Assembly: GCA_015222205.1 (NCBI GenBank)
Contig: JADFUW010000014.1
Span: 1-36,037 of the forward strand
DNA length: 36,037 nucleotides
Direction: 5' to 3'
Origin: Chloroflexota bacterium
Lineage (GTDB): Bacteria; Chloroflexota; Dehalococcoidia; Dehalococcoidales; UBA5760
How positions within the stretch are numbered: position 1 is the stretch's first letter; each line of letters starts with the position of its first letter. A model generated the notes under the pieces. It had not been told where the DNA came from. It made no database searches and saw only the letters and a program-made list of their open reading frames with translations. Below are positions 6,357 through 15,771 of the stretch, one piece after another. The position numbers were made by a program, and so were the translations under genes.

Positions 6357-7916
6357 GTGAAAATCTTAACCATTAACCAGATGCGTCAGATAGAGCAGGA
6401 ATGTGCCAATATTGGCCTGCCGCCAGATAAGCTCATGGAGAACGCCGGGAAAGGGGTGGCTGAGGAAGTCAAAAAAGTCCTGGGCAATATTAAAAAGCAA
6501 AGAATCAGCGTCTTAATCGGCCCGGGCAATAATGGTGGGGATGGATTAGTTGCCGCTCGCCATCTTCACGACTGGGGGGCTAATGTTACCCTCTTCCTTT
6601 GTAGTAAAAGACCATCAGAAGACCAGAATCTCAAGCTAGTTCAAGAACGCAGCATAACCTGCGTTGACGCCACTAAAGATGAAAACTTAGGTAAACTTGA
6701 AGACTTACTATCATCAAGTAACGCCGTTATTGATGCTTTATTTGGCACTGGTAGAGTCCGCCCGCTGCATGGCATTCTGAAGCAAGTATTAGATAATGTT
6801 AGTCGGGCTAAAGGTAACCAGCCAGCTCTCCACATCATTGCTCTGGACTTACCCTCCGGTCTAGACGCTGATACCGGAGCAGTAGACCCGGCCTGCCTTT
6901 TTGCTGACAATACTATTACCCTTGGCTTCCCTAAAATAGGCTTACTCAAGTCCCCCGGGTCAGAAAGAACCGGCAAAATAACCGTAACCGATATTGGCAT
7001 CCCTGCCTACCTAGCAGAGCCGGTGACTAATGAACTAACCACCGGAGAATGGGCCAGGTCAGTACTACCCCGGCGTCCATTTGATGCTAACAAAGGGAAC
7101 TTCGGTAGAGTCCTTGTTGTTGCTGGCTCGATTAACTACATTGGTGCGGCCTATCTAGCCTGTAGCGGTGCCCTACGAGTTGGTGCTGGGCTGGTAACAC
7201 TAGCCACGGGAACCACACTACAACCTATTCTAGCATCCAAACTCACCGAGGCAACCTATCTCCCCCTACCTGAATCTTATCCTGGCATCATCTCTCCAAG
7301 CGCCGCCAAGCTCATACACCAAAATTTACACAACTACCATGCCCTACTTTTAGGCTGCGGGCTAGGACAAAGCCGAGCGTCCATGGAACTTGTTGAAAAC
7401 ACCCTTTTAAGGGTGAGGGCAGTACCATTGCCCCTAGTCCTTGACGCTGACGCCCTTAACACCCTGGCCAAAATTCCAAACTGGTGGCAACGGCTAACCA
7501 ACGATGCTATATTTACCCCACACCCTGGCGAAATGGCAAGATTAGCCGGCATACCCATAGATGAGGTACAGTCAGATAGACTAGGCACGGCTAAAAGGGC
7601 AGCTCAGGCGTGGCATAAAACAATCGTTCTAAAGGGAGCCCATACTATTATCGCCGCACCAGATGGTCGCACTAGAATTAGTCCCATAGCCAACCCCGGA
7701 CTAGCATCAGCCGGAACTGGTGACGTCCTCAGCGGGGTTATAGTCGGACTGGTGGCACAAGGTCTATCGCTCTTTGACGCTGCCGCCTGCGGTGTATTCC
7801 TCCACGGTGAAGCCGGGGAGATGGTTAAGTCCCAGCTTGGTGACGCTGGTATGATTGCCACTGACCTTCTCCCGGTATTACCACTGGTTATCAAGCAACT
7901 AAAAGAATATTTTTAG
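6357..7916 (+). CDS. nnr: Bifunctional NAD(P)HX epimerase / ADP- or ATP-dependent NAD(P)HX dehydratase
   Basis: A 519-residue repair enzyme with both activities in one chain. The N-terminal YjeF_N half (about residues 1-225) epimerises hydrated NAD(P)H and carries GPGNNGGDG at 55-63 and ALFGTG near 125. The C-terminal ribokinase-like half dehydrates S-NAD(P)HX; it shows NKGNFGRVLVVAGS, LDADALN, FTPHPGEMARL and the nucleotide-site motif SAGTGD at about 451-456. The length is normal for the fusion. Start is GTG at 6357 with AGAGGAG upstream. The gene is followed after 114 bases by coaX, so two cofactor-maintenance genes sit together. Confidence 0.95.
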   Translation: MKILTINQMRQIEQECANIGLPPDKLMENAGKGVAEEVKKVLGNIKKQRISVLIGPGNNGGDGLVAARHLHDWGANVTLFLCSKRPSEDQNLKLVQERSITCVDATKDENLGKLEDLLSSSNAVIDALFGTGRVRPLHGILKQVLDNVSRAKGNQPALHIIALDLPSGLDADTGAVDPACLFADNTITLGFPKIGLLKSPGSERTGKITVTDIGIPAYLAEPVTNELTTGEWARSVLPRRPFDANKGNFGRVLVVAGSINYIGAAYLACSGALRVGAGLVTLATGTTLQPILASKLTEATYLPLPESYPGIISPSAAKLIHQNLHNYHALLLGCGLGQSRASMELVENTLLRVRAVPLPLVLDADALNTLAKIPNWWQRLTNDAIFTPHPGEMARLAGIPIDEVQSDRLGTAKRAAQAWHKTIVLKGAHTIIAAPDGRTRISPIANPGLASAGTGDVLSGVIVGLVAQGLSLFDAAACGVFLHGEAGEMVKSQLGDAGMIATDLLPVLPLVIKQLKEYF

Positions 7917-8030
7917 ACTTACTATGATAGATTTATCAATATGAGAAAGCTGTTTAAGCTTACTGCCTAATTGGCATGAACAAGCGATAAAACTGTAAAA
8001 AAGATTTGGGTAAAGTTCGAACAGGACGCT

Positions 8031-8798
8031 ATGTTATTAACCATTGATATCGGAAATACTGATACCACTTTAGGGGTGTTTGAGGATGGGGAGCTACGGG
8101 CTACCTGGCATATGGCGACTAATATCCACCGCATGGCAGATGAGCATGCTGCCTTGTTACTTAACCTGCTACACCATCAAGGTCTAGACACACCTGACAT
8201 TACGGAGGTAGCCTTGTGTAGTGTTGTCCCTCCGCTAATCGCCACTTATGAGGATTTATTTCAACGCTACTTCCAGGTTCCACCACTGGTGGTAAGCGCC
8301 GGGGTCAAGACCGGGGTATGTATCCGTACCGATAACCCCCGAGAGGTTGGTGCTGACCGCATTGTGAATACCGCCGCCGCCCACCACCTCTATGGCGGAC
8401 CGGTAATCATCGTCGACCTGGGTACAGCCACTACCTTTGATGCCATATCCAAGGCAGGTGACTACCTGGGAGGAGCCATTGCCCCAGGTATAAATACGGC
8501 AGCTGAAACCCTATTTACGAAGGCAGCCATGTTACCCCAGGTAGAATTAGCCCATCCCAAGCATGTTATCGGTACCAATACTATCACTGCTATGCAATCA
8601 GGGATTGTCTTTGGCTATGTAGGGCTTATTGAAGGCATGGTGGCTCGCATCCAGAAAGAGTTAAGCGAAAAAGCCAAGATAGTAGCCACCGGGGGCTGGG
8701 CTGAACTCATCGCCAGAGAAACAACTGTAATTGACATCGTAAACCCTAATTTAACCCTGATTGGATTAAGATTCATCTACCTGATGAACCAGACCTAA
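8031..8798 (+). CDS. coaX: Type III pantothenate kinase
   Basis: A 255-residue ASKHA-fold kinase that phosphorylates pantothenate, the first step of coenzyme A synthesis. The phosphate-1 loop is DIGNTDTTLG (D6), GADR is at 107-110 with D109 as probable catalytic base, and VDLGTATTFD at 128-137 forms the second nucleotide loop. It is not feedback-inhibited by CoA in characterised members and usually needs a monovalent cation. It is followed by coaBC, so the two committed parts of the CoA pathway are adjacent. AGGA lies about six bases before the ATG. Confidence 0.96.
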   Translation: MLLTIDIGNTDTTLGVFEDGELRATWHMATNIHRMADEHAALLLNLLHHQGLDTPDITEVALCSVVPPLIATYEDLFQRYFQVPPLVVSAGVKTGVCIRTDNPREVGADRIVNTAAAHHLYGGPVIIVDLGTATTFDAISKAGDYLGGAIAPGINTAAETLFTKAAMLPQVELAHPKHVIGTNTITAMQSGIVFGYVGLIEGMVARIQKELSEKAKIVATGGWAELIARETTVIDIVNPNLTLIGLRFIYLMNQT

Positions 8799-8856
8799 CC
8801 CCTCAAAAATGTTTTACTGACAATAGACTTAGGGAGCTTTAACTCGCCAAAAAGCC

Positions 8857-8878
8857 CCCCTCTCGTTCTAAAGAGGGG
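8857..8878. repeat. Palindromic repeat between coaX and coaBC
   Basis: CCCCTCT (8857-8863) and AGAGGGG (8872-8878) form a 7-bp stem. On the plus strand an A-rich tract follows; on the minus strand a T-run follows. No minus-strand gene ends here. The sequence resembles the longer CCCCCTCTCC palindrome at 11146-11171, so it is probably a REP-like element. Confidence 0.45.
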
Positions 8879-8925
8879 AAAAGATAAGAGCTAGGATTAC
8901 TAAATTGCCTAGCAAGGGGGAAATA

Positions 8926-10113
8926 ATGCTAGCTGATAAGACTGTCATACTGGGCATAACCGGCAGTATCGCTGCCTATAAAGCGGCTGACCTGGCCAGC
9001 AAATTAACCCAGGCTGGAGCCAGGGTTGAGGTAGTTATGACCAAATCGGCAACAAGGTTCATAACACCACTAACCTTTCGTAGCCTCACTGGCCGACGGC
9101 CAGTTGATATGTTTGACCCAGACTCCGAACTGGGCATAGGTCATATAACCCTAGCTGAAGCAGCTGATATAGTAGTTATCGCCCCGGCGACTGCCAACAT
9201 TATTGCCAAGTTGGCCGCCGGCATCTCCGATGATACACTTACCTGTACCGTGCTGGCAACTAGGGCACCGACTATTATCGCACCCGCTATGCATGACAGC
9301 ATGTTCCATAACCCCATCACTCAAGACAACCTGACCAAGCTCAAAGCCAGAGGTTTTACTATTGTTGGTCCTGAGCAGGGTCGCTTAGCCTCAGGCGATG
9401 TAGGCATGGGACGCCTAGCCACCACTGAAAAGATAATAAACATCATAAGTAATCTATTAGAGCGAAACGGCGACCTAGCCAGTAAACATATTGTGGTTAC
9501 CGCCGGCGGCACCCAGGAGCCTATTGACCCTGTCCGCTATATTGGTAATCGTGCCTCAGGTAAGATGGGTTATGCTTTAGCCAAGGCTGCCCGGGATAGG
9601 GGCGCCGAGGTTAAACTGATTACTGCCCCCACCCCCCTGCCCGAACCAGTGGGTATAGAAGCCATCCACATAAGAACTGCTGCCCAGATGAAACAGGCAG
9701 TAGCTGAAGCGGTTATCGGGGCTGATGCCCTGATTATGGCCGCTGCCGTCGCCGACTATCAACCGAAGAGCACAGCCAAAGCTAAGATTAAGAAGACAAG
9801 CCCCACCCTGGCTCTGGAACTGGTCAGAACCCCTGATATCCTAACCGAAGTAACAGGCAACTTTCTTAAGGTCGGCTTTGCTGCTGAAAGCCATGACGTA
9901 ATAACCAATGCCAGGGAGAAGCTGGAAAAGAAACACCTTGACCTCATTGTGGCTAACGATATTACCGATAGGGATAGTGGCTTCGGCAGCGATACCAATA
10001 AAGTAACCATCATAGATAAACAGGGTAATATAGACAGCCTGCCCCTCTTAACCAAAAGAGAGGTAGCGGATAAAATACTGGATAGGGTGGTGGAGCTTTT
10101 AGCTAAAAGGTAG
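8926..10113 (+). CDS. coaBC: Phosphopantothenoylcysteine decarboxylase / phosphopantothenate-cysteine ligase
   Basis: A 395-residue bifunctional enzyme for steps two and three of CoA synthesis. The flavin-dependent CoaC half (1-180) has GSIAAYKAADL, the catalytic H73 (IGHITLAE) and PAMH at 120-123, where E. coli has PAMN; His is found in other lineages too. The CoaB half (from about 186) shows TAGGTQEPIDPVRYIGN, ASGKMG, AAVADY and KIKK, covering the CTP and phosphopantothenate sites. I start at the ATG at 8926, preceded by AAGGGGGAAATA; the in-frame TTG at 8905 would place this Shine-Dalgarno inside the gene. Confidence 0.96.
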   Translation: MLADKTVILGITGSIAAYKAADLASKLTQAGARVEVVMTKSATRFITPLTFRSLTGRRPVDMFDPDSELGIGHITLAEAADIVVIAPATANIIAKLAAGISDDTLTCTVLATRAPTIIAPAMHDSMFHNPITQDNLTKLKARGFTIVGPEQGRLASGDVGMGRLATTEKIINIISNLLERNGDLASKHIVVTAGGTQEPIDPVRYIGNRASGKMGYALAKAARDRGAEVKLITAPTPLPEPVGIEAIHIRTAAQMKQAVAEAVIGADALIMAAAVADYQPKSTAKAKIKKTSPTLALELVRTPDILTEVTGNFLKVGFAAESHDVITNAREKLEKKHLDLIVANDITDRDSGFGSDTNKVTIIDKQGNIDSLPLLTKREVADKILDRVVELLAKR

Positions 10114-10207
10114 AAGCCCCGTATAAAGGATTAAAACGTAAGCTGGGACTTCGATAAATGCATTGTTGACCCTACTGGAATAAGCCGAAGTGGAAGGGAG
10201 TGAAGAA

Positions 10208-11047
10208 ATGAAGCAATTCATAGAGGACAGTAAGAAAACAATAACTTTCTTAGGCAAAATCACCAGAGAAGGGAAAGCGGAACCGCATGCCACTGGTTTT
10301 TTTATTCGTATAGGTAGGATTATTCATCTTGTAACTGCAAAGCATGTGGTAATAGATAAAGAAACTCAGCAAATCGATGATGAATTGGTTACCTTTTTTA
10401 ACTTGAGAGAGGGAGGAGTAACTAGTCTCTTACTTAAAGATATTAGGGAAACAGATAAGACTAACTGGATATTTCATGCTGCTTCTGAAGTAGATATAGC
10501 TATAATACCCTTTCCTGTGGGTAAGGGAAAATATGATGTGAAAGTGATTCCTGATGATACGTTTCTGCCTATAGAGAGTCTATGTGAACTTTATGACGTT
10601 TTTTTCTTATCTTTCCAACCGGGAACTAAATTTGAAACAAGAGTCGCACCTATTATCAGAAGCGGAACTATAAGTAGGCTCAATGATGACAAGACATTTT
10701 ATATTGATGGTGCAGCTTTCCCAGGAAATAGCGGTAGTCCTGTCTTTCTGAAACCATCGCCTATTAGGTTTGACGAAAAAGGAATTTCTCTTGGGGGGGA
10801 CACTTTGGGAGGAAAGTTTGTCGGTATCATTGGAGAATATATCCCCTATGAAGAAGTAGCAGTCAGTATCCAAACAGGGCGACCACGTATCGTTTTTCAG
10901 GAAAACACTGGCCTCTCTAGGGTTTGGTCTGTTAATTATATTAGACAGATTATAGAATCCGAGCAGTTTAAAAGCCAAATTGATGGGCTAGAGGCCATGC
11001 TTAGTAAGCAAGAGGCTAGTGCAACGGGTATGGAGAAGACTCAATAA
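10208..11047 (+). CDS. Trypsin-like serine protease, cytoplasmic type
   Basis: A 279-residue protein with a complete chymotrypsin-fold catalytic triad: H46 in VTAKHVV, D96 in EVDIAIIPF and S175 in FPGNSGSPVFL. It has no signal peptide and no PDZ domain, so it is not a classic DegP/HtrA and probably stays in the cytoplasm. The C-terminal end is helical and rich in Gln and Glu. By eye the gene is AT-richer than coaBC and valS on either side, with frequent AAA, ATA and TTT codons, which fits recent transfer. Start ATG at 10208 follows GGGAGTGAAGAA. Stand-alone proteases of this kind often occur in defence or stress islands, but no partner gene is adjacent here. Confidence 0.78.
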   Translation: MKQFIEDSKKTITFLGKITREGKAEPHATGFFIRIGRIIHLVTAKHVVIDKETQQIDDELVTFFNLREGGVTSLLLKDIRETDKTNWIFHAASEVDIAIIPFPVGKGKYDVKVIPDDTFLPIESLCELYDVFFLSFQPGTKFETRVAPIIRSGTISRLNDDKTFYIDGAAFPGNSGSPVFLKPSPIRFDEKGISLGGDTLGGKFVGIIGEYIPYEEVAVSIQTGRPRIVFQENTGLSRVWSVNYIRQIIESEQFKSQIDGLEAMLSKQEASATGMEKTQ

Positions 11048-11110
11048 AAACCGCAGCTATTTATTGCAGAGTCGCCAATAAGAAGTAGAGAAAATCAACA
11101 ATAAGAGAGT

Positions 11111-11136
11111 TTAAGAGAGGGCTATCCCTCTCTTAA
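11111..11136. repeat. Perfect 11-bp hairpin downstream of the protease gene
   Basis: TTAAGAGAGGG (11111-11121) and CCCTCTCTTAA (11126-11136) with loop CTAT. Only A residues follow on the plus strand, so it lacks the T-tract of an intrinsic terminator, but the stem is strong enough to stop or protect an mRNA end. Confidence 0.55.
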
Positions 11137-11145
11137 AAACCTCCT

Positions 11146-11171
11146 CCCCCTCTCCTTGTAAGGAGAGGGGG
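11146..11171. repeat. REP-like palindrome upstream of valS
   Basis: CCCCCTCTCCTT (11146-11157) is followed after two bases by its exact reverse complement (11160-11171). GATTAAGGGGGT follows. Such pyrimidine-rich palindromes are scattered in many genomes as REP or MITE-type repeats; the related copy at 8857-8878 supports this. Confidence 0.6.
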
Positions 11172-11214
11172 ATTAAGGGGGTAAGGTTGCTAAGTAATCT
11201 CTAGAAAGGTAAGC

Positions 11215-13908
11215 ATGACAGAAGCATCAAATTCTGAATATAAAATGCCCAAAGCCTATGAGCCGGGTAAGGTTGAGCAAAAGTGGTATAAATTCTGGCT
11301 GGAGAAGGGCTACTTTAGCCCTAAGATAGACCCCAAAAAGAAGCCCTTCGTCATTATAATGCCTCCCCCCAATGTTACTGGCGAACTCCATATTGGGCAT
11401 GCCTTAACCGCTACACTGGAAGACATCATGACCCGCTGGCACCGGATGAAGGGCGAGCCGACACTTTGGCTGCCCGGTATTGACCATGCCGGTATTGCCG
11501 CCCAGGTTGTGGTAGAGCAACTGCTGGCTGAAGAGGGATTAGACCGTTACCAACTGGGCCGGGATAAGTTTTTAGAGAGGATGAGGCAGTGGGCGTCTAG
11601 CTGTCGTCAGACTATTGCCAAGCAACACCAGCGACTGGGTGCTTCCTGTGATTGGAGCCGAGAGTGTTTTACCCTGGACGAAGGACCAAGCCGAGCCGTT
11701 CGTACTGTCTTCGTCCATCTCTATGATAAAGGTCTAATCTACCTGGGGGAACGGATTATCAACTGGTGCCCCCGCTGTGCTACTGCCCTCTCTGACCTTG
11801 AGGTAGACCACAAAGATATACAGGGGCATTTATATTATGTCAACTATCCTTTGGAAGGTAACGGGGGGTTTATTACCGTAGCTACCACCCGGCCGGAGAC
11901 AATACTCGGTGATACTGCCGTAGCCGTCAACCCTGACGACAAGCGATTTAAGTCTATGGTGGGCAAGAAGGTCATCCTGCCCATAGTGAACCGGGCAATA
12001 CCTATTATAACTGACAAGGCCGTTGACCCCAGCTTCGGCACCGGCGCCGTTAAGATTACCCCAGCTCACGACCCGGTGGACTTTGAGGTAGCCCAGCGAC
12101 AGGGACTGCCCCTGATAAATATAATGAACCCCGACGCTACTATGAATGAAAATGCCGGGCCCTATGCTAAGCTTGACCGGGTCTCCTGCCGAAGGGCCAT
12201 TTTATCCGACCTGGAGAAGAATGGGCTTCTAATAAAGGTGGAGCCCTATTCTCATTCTGTAGGCCACTGTGACCGCTGCCAGACAGTTATTGAGCCGGTA
12301 GCCAGCAAGCAATGGTTTATCCGGACAAAATCACTAGCCCAACCAGCTATCAACGCCGTTACCGGTGGCCGCATTAAGATTATCCCCGAACGCTTTACCA
12401 AGGTCTATCTCAACTGGATGGAAAATATCCGCGACTGGTGCATCAGCCGCCAGCTATGGTGGGGACACCGGATACCGGTGTGGTATTGCCACGACTGTGG
12501 TGAGCTAACCGTAACTACTGAGGATGCCCAAGCCTGCCATAGCTGTGGCTCAGCCAATATAGAGCAGGACCCGGATGTCCTGGATACCTGGTTTAGCTCA
12601 GCACTATGGACCCACTCCACACTGGGCTGGCCTGATAATACCGGAGACCGGCGCTACTTCTACCCGACCACAGTGATGGAGACCGGATATGACATTCTCT
12701 TCTTCTGGGTGGCCCGAATGATTATGATGGGCCTGGAAGATACCGGTGAGATTCCCTTTAGCACGGTTTACCTTCACGGTCTGGTACGGGATGAGAAGGG
12801 AGAGAAGATGAGTAAGGTCAGGGGCAATGTGCTCAATCCGCTGGATACCTTGGAGCAGTATGGCACCGATGCCCTGCGTTTTGCCCTATCCACAGGCACA
12901 TCACCGGGGAACGACATCAAGCTAACCGCATCACGACTAGAAGCTGGCCGCAACTTTGCTAACAAGCTGTGGAATGCTACCCGATTTATACTCCAGAGTG
13001 CCAAGCCAACTGGTAGCGATATGAAAATTCAGCATGAATTACTTCCGGTAGAAGACCGCTGGATTCTATCCAGGCTTAATCGTACTGTAGCCAGCATAAC
13101 CAGCCTGATGGAAGACTTCCAGTTCGGCGAAGCCCAAAGGCAAATCCATGATTTTCTCTGGGGCGAGTTCTGTGATTGGTATATTGAAATAGCCAAAATT
13201 CGCCTTCGCTCAGGCAGGGATGCCGTGTCGCCTATCCCGATTCTGGTCTATGTGCTGGAGACCTCACTTCGTCTCCTGCATCCATTTATGCCCTTCCTCA
13301 CCGAAGAGCTATGGCAGAATCTCAACCGACACTTACCTTCAGACCAGCGGGGGTCTGAGTCTATAACAATAGCCCCCTACCCTAAGGTTGGAGGGACCGA
13401 TATTGACCTTGAAGCAGAGCGAGTTATGGAATCTATAATAGAAATAATACGCTCTATCCGTAACATTCGAGCTGAATATAAAGTAGAGAGTGCCAAGTGG
13501 ATTGCGGCACAAATCTACGCTGGCAAGCTAACCCCAGCCATCGCCCCTTATTCCCCAACCATTCATGCCTTAGCTCGGGCAAAACCAATCACCTTCCATG
13601 ATATCCAACAAGGCATAAGTGAAGGATTCCCTTCAGAAGGAAACGATCTGTTAGTGGTACTGCCAAACGCCATTGTTATACGCATACCTATGGAAAGCAT
13701 GATTAACCTAGCAGCAGAGAAAAAGCGACTGCAAAAGGAGATAGAACAAAGCCAGACCGAGGTAGCTCAACTTGGGGCTAGGCTTGAGAATAGAGCCTTT
13801 CTAACCAGGGCACCAGCGACTATTGTAGATAAAGAACGAGCTAAACTAGCTGCCAGGAAGACCAGGCTAGAGAAGCTCAAAGAGCAGCTTATAAAGTATC
13901 AAAGTTAA
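11215..13908 (+). CDS. valS: Valyl-tRNA synthetase
   Basis: An 897-residue class I aminoacyl-tRNA synthetase that charges tRNA-Val. The ATP-binding HIGH motif is at 59-62 in the context PPPNVTGELHIGHA, typical of ValS, and KMSK is at 531-534. The editing (CP1) domain lies between, with TTRPET and zinc-binding cysteine pairs (CPRC near 184, CDRC near 345, CHDC and CHSC near 425-445). The C-terminal 70 residues are a coiled coil (EKKRLQKEIEQSQ) as in other ValS proteins. Length is standard. No T-box leader was seen upstream. The gene is convergent with the histidine kinase. Confidence 0.97.
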   Translation: MTEASNSEYKMPKAYEPGKVEQKWYKFWLEKGYFSPKIDPKKKPFVIIMPPPNVTGELHIGHALTATLEDIMTRWHRMKGEPTLWLPGIDHAGIAAQVVVEQLLAEEGLDRYQLGRDKFLERMRQWASSCRQTIAKQHQRLGASCDWSRECFTLDEGPSRAVRTVFVHLYDKGLIYLGERIINWCPRCATALSDLEVDHKDIQGHLYYVNYPLEGNGGFITVATTRPETILGDTAVAVNPDDKRFKSMVGKKVILPIVNRAIPIITDKAVDPSFGTGAVKITPAHDPVDFEVAQRQGLPLINIMNPDATMNENAGPYAKLDRVSCRRAILSDLEKNGLLIKVEPYSHSVGHCDRCQTVIEPVASKQWFIRTKSLAQPAINAVTGGRIKIIPERFTKVYLNWMENIRDWCISRQLWWGHRIPVWYCHDCGELTVTTEDAQACHSCGSANIEQDPDVLDTWFSSALWTHSTLGWPDNTGDRRYFYPTTVMETGYDILFFWVARMIMMGLEDTGEIPFSTVYLHGLVRDEKGEKMSKVRGNVLNPLDTLEQYGTDALRFALSTGTSPGNDIKLTASRLEAGRNFANKLWNATRFILQSAKPTGSDMKIQHELLPVEDRWILSRLNRTVASITSLMEDFQFGEAQRQIHDFLWGEFCDWYIEIAKIRLRSGRDAVSPIPILVYVLETSLRLLHPFMPFLTEELWQNLNRHLPSDQRGSESITIAPYPKVGGTDIDLEAERVMESIIEIIRSIRNIRAEYKVESAKWIAAQIYAGKLTPAIAPYSPTIHALARAKPITFHDIQQGISEGFPSEGNDLLVVLPNAIVIRIPMESMINLAAEKKRLQKEIEQSQTEVAQLGARLENRAFLTRAPATIVDKERAKLAARKTRLEKLKEQLIKYQS

Positions 13909-13954
13909 ACCAGCCAGGCAGAAACTAACAGCTTCACACCCCATTTCCGTTTGC

Positions 13955-15016
13955 CTACAGGCTGAGGCTGCCCTTAAGCGGGACCTCAATGGCTACGGTT
14001 GTCCCTTTGCCTATCTCTGATTGTATCGCTAGCCTACCCCCGATTAACCGGGCCCGCTCTTGCATACCGGCCAGGCCAAGCTGGCCAATACTAGCCCAAT
14101 CACCTATCCTTTTCGGCAGTTCAAAACCCCTGCCGTTATCGTTCACTGTCATCTTCAGGTTATCATGCTGGAACTCCAGCCTGACCACAGCTCTAGATGC
14201 TTGCGCATGTCTTTTGGTATTGTTTAAAGCCTCCTGAGCAATACGGAATAGCAGTAGTTGTGTCTCTGCTGGCAGAGTCTGCTCTACACCCACTATCTCA
14301 AAATAGGCATCAATTTCCCGGGTTTTCACCAAATCGTCCGTCATCCACTCAAGGGCAGCCACTAAACCCAGGTCATCCAATATACGAGGTCTCAAGCCCT
14401 GGGCACAACACCGTAAACTTTCTAATGCATCAATGGCCTGGCTACGCAGCTTTTCCAGGGTCTGTTTGAGGAGCGATTCAGATAACCTTTGGCGTTTAGC
14501 CGAAGTAAGGGTATCCAGACCCTGTGCCAAAAGAAGCAGGGGTGGAGACACATCGTCATGCAATCCTCGAGCAATGCGCTTTCTCTCATGTTCCTGGGCT
14601 CTGATAACCTCGTCAACATAGAAAGCCTTGCTCTCCTCTAGTTGCTTCTCTTCAGTTACATCCCTAGCAACATGTTGAAACCCTTTTACCTCTCCACTGA
14701 TGATGATAGAACTGGTACTCAGCTTTACTGTCCGTGTTGTTCCATCCCTTCTGACTAATTGCTGCTCATAGGGTTGTTCCAGATCTTCTCCGTTACATAA
14801 CTTGCGTCGAGCTTCTCTAGCCGAAGCCTGGAATTCATCGGTAAGAAACTGGGAAACATTCATGCCAGCCCATTCCCCTAGGGTATAACCAGTAAGCTTG
14901 CCAAATGCCTTGTTTCCGTCCAGAATATTACCCTCCATGTCGTGAACCCACATGGCATCGCTGGCATTCTCAAACAGGTATCGGTAGTCTCGCTCGGTCA
15001 GCCTAAATTCTGCCAT
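13955..15016 (-). CDS. PAS-domain sensor histidine kinase (NarX/DesK type)
   Basis: A 353-residue kinase without membrane helices. A PAS domain with PAC tail (residues 8-130) is followed by a HisKA_3 dimerisation domain with phospho-acceptor H153 in RIARGLHDDV, and an HATPase_c domain with an N-box (EALNNTKRHA) and G-box (NDNGRGFELP). Lack of a signal peptide or membrane segment points to sensing of a cytoplasmic or diffusible signal. Its ATG shares one base with the TAA stop of the response regulator (TAATG), so the two are translationally coupled. It is divergent from the channel operon, which is a likely target. Confidence 0.92.
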   Translation of the reverse strand: MAEFRLTERDYRYLFENASDAMWVHDMEGNILDGNKAFGKLTGYTLGEWAGMNVSQFLTDEFQASAREARRKLCNGEDLEQPYEQQLVRRDGTTRTVKLSTSSIIISGEVKGFQHVARDVTEEKQLEESKAFYVDEVIRAQEHERKRIARGLHDDVSPPLLLLAQGLDTLTSAKRQRLSESLLKQTLEKLRSQAIDALESLRCCAQGLRPRILDDLGLVAALEWMTDDLVKTREIDAYFEIVGVEQTLPAETQLLLFRIAQEALNNTKRHAQASRAVVRLEFQHDNLKMTVNDNGRGFELPKRIGDWASIGQLGLAGMQERARLIGGRLAIQSEIGKGTTVAIEVPLKGSLSL

Positions 15017-15696
15017 TACCCGTTCTCCCTTCCCCGGGGGACATCATCAAAAGCAATATAACCCTCCGCCAACCCCTTAATTACCGCCTCAGTCCGGCAG
15101 CTACACCCCATCTTGTTAAAGATATTAGTCAAGTGGGACTTCACCGTACGCAAGCTGAGAAAGAGCTTTTCAGCAATATCCTTGTTGCTCATGCCTCTAG
15201 CCGCTAACCTCAGAACTTCAGTCTCCCTAGAAGTGAGTTGCCCAACGGTCTGCCCCTCACCAGCACCACTGGCTGGCCTGACCACACGCTCTAAAAGCTT
15301 ATGGGTTACCACCGGGTCAAGCACAGACTCACCAGAACGCACGGCACGGATAGCCCCGGTAATCTCACTGCTACGTGCACTTTTCAACAGGTAGCCACAG
15401 GCCCCAGCCTCTAAAAGCCCAAGGATATAGCGAATATCACTGTAGGCAGTAAATATAAATACTGCAGTAGATGGACTTGCCTGCTTGATTAACTTTGTAG
15501 CCTCAATGCCACTGAGTTTGGGCATGACAATATCCATTATCACTATGTCTGGTTTTAGCTCACTGCCTAACCTGACTGCTTCTTCGCCATCGCTAGCCTC
15601 ACCAACCACCTCGAAGTCCCTCTCCTCCTCCAATAGTTTGCGTATTCCTTCCCTCAGCACGGCATGGTCATCAACAATCAAAATTCTTGTCCTCAC
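15016..15696 (-). CDS. NarL/LuxR-family response regulator
   Basis: A 226-residue transcription regulator. The receiver domain has D9/D10, phospho-acceptor D55 (IVIMDIVMP), T83 and K105; the C-terminal LuxR-type HTH (LTSRETEVL to SLRTVKSHL, about 160-215) binds DNA. I use the GTG at 15696, preceded by AAGGAAGG, because the receiver fold begins at once with RTRILIVDD; the longer frame up to 15864 would add 56 residues with no homologous appearance and would run through the promoter. Paired with the kinase that follows. Confidence 0.93.
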   Translation of the reverse strand: MRTRILIVDDHAVLREGIRKLLEEERDFEVVGEASDGEEAVRLGSELKPDIVIMDIVMPKLSGIEATKLIKQASPSTAVFIFTAYSDIRYILGLLEAGACGYLLKSARSSEITGAIRAVRSGESVLDPVVTHKLLERVVRPASGAGEGQTVGQLTSRETEVLRLAARGMSNKDIAEKLFLSLRTVKSHLTNIFNKMGCSCRTEAVIKGLAEGYIAFDDVPRGRENG

Positions 15697-15742
15697 TGTG
15701 ACACAACCTTCCTTATCATCAAGCTCAGCCCATACTAGGTTA

Positions 15743-15771
15743 ATTCTAATGCATCTAGGGATTAATCTCAA
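15743..15771 (-). promoter_or_regulatory. Promoter of the response regulator-kinase pair
   Basis: On the minus strand TTGAGA (15771-15766), a 17-base spacer and TAGAAT (15748-15743). The predicted start is near 15736, about 40 bases before the GTG at 15696. Confidence 0.6.

Noticed and set aside
8851-8880. Intrinsic terminator after coaX
   Set aside because: The hairpin has A residues after it on the coding strand and a T-run only on the opposite strand, where no gene ends; it was recorded as a palindromic repeat.
9280-9310. CoaC motif PAMH instead of PAMN as a defect
   Set aside because: Other lineages also have His at this position and the rest of the active site, including H73, is present, so it is a normal variant.
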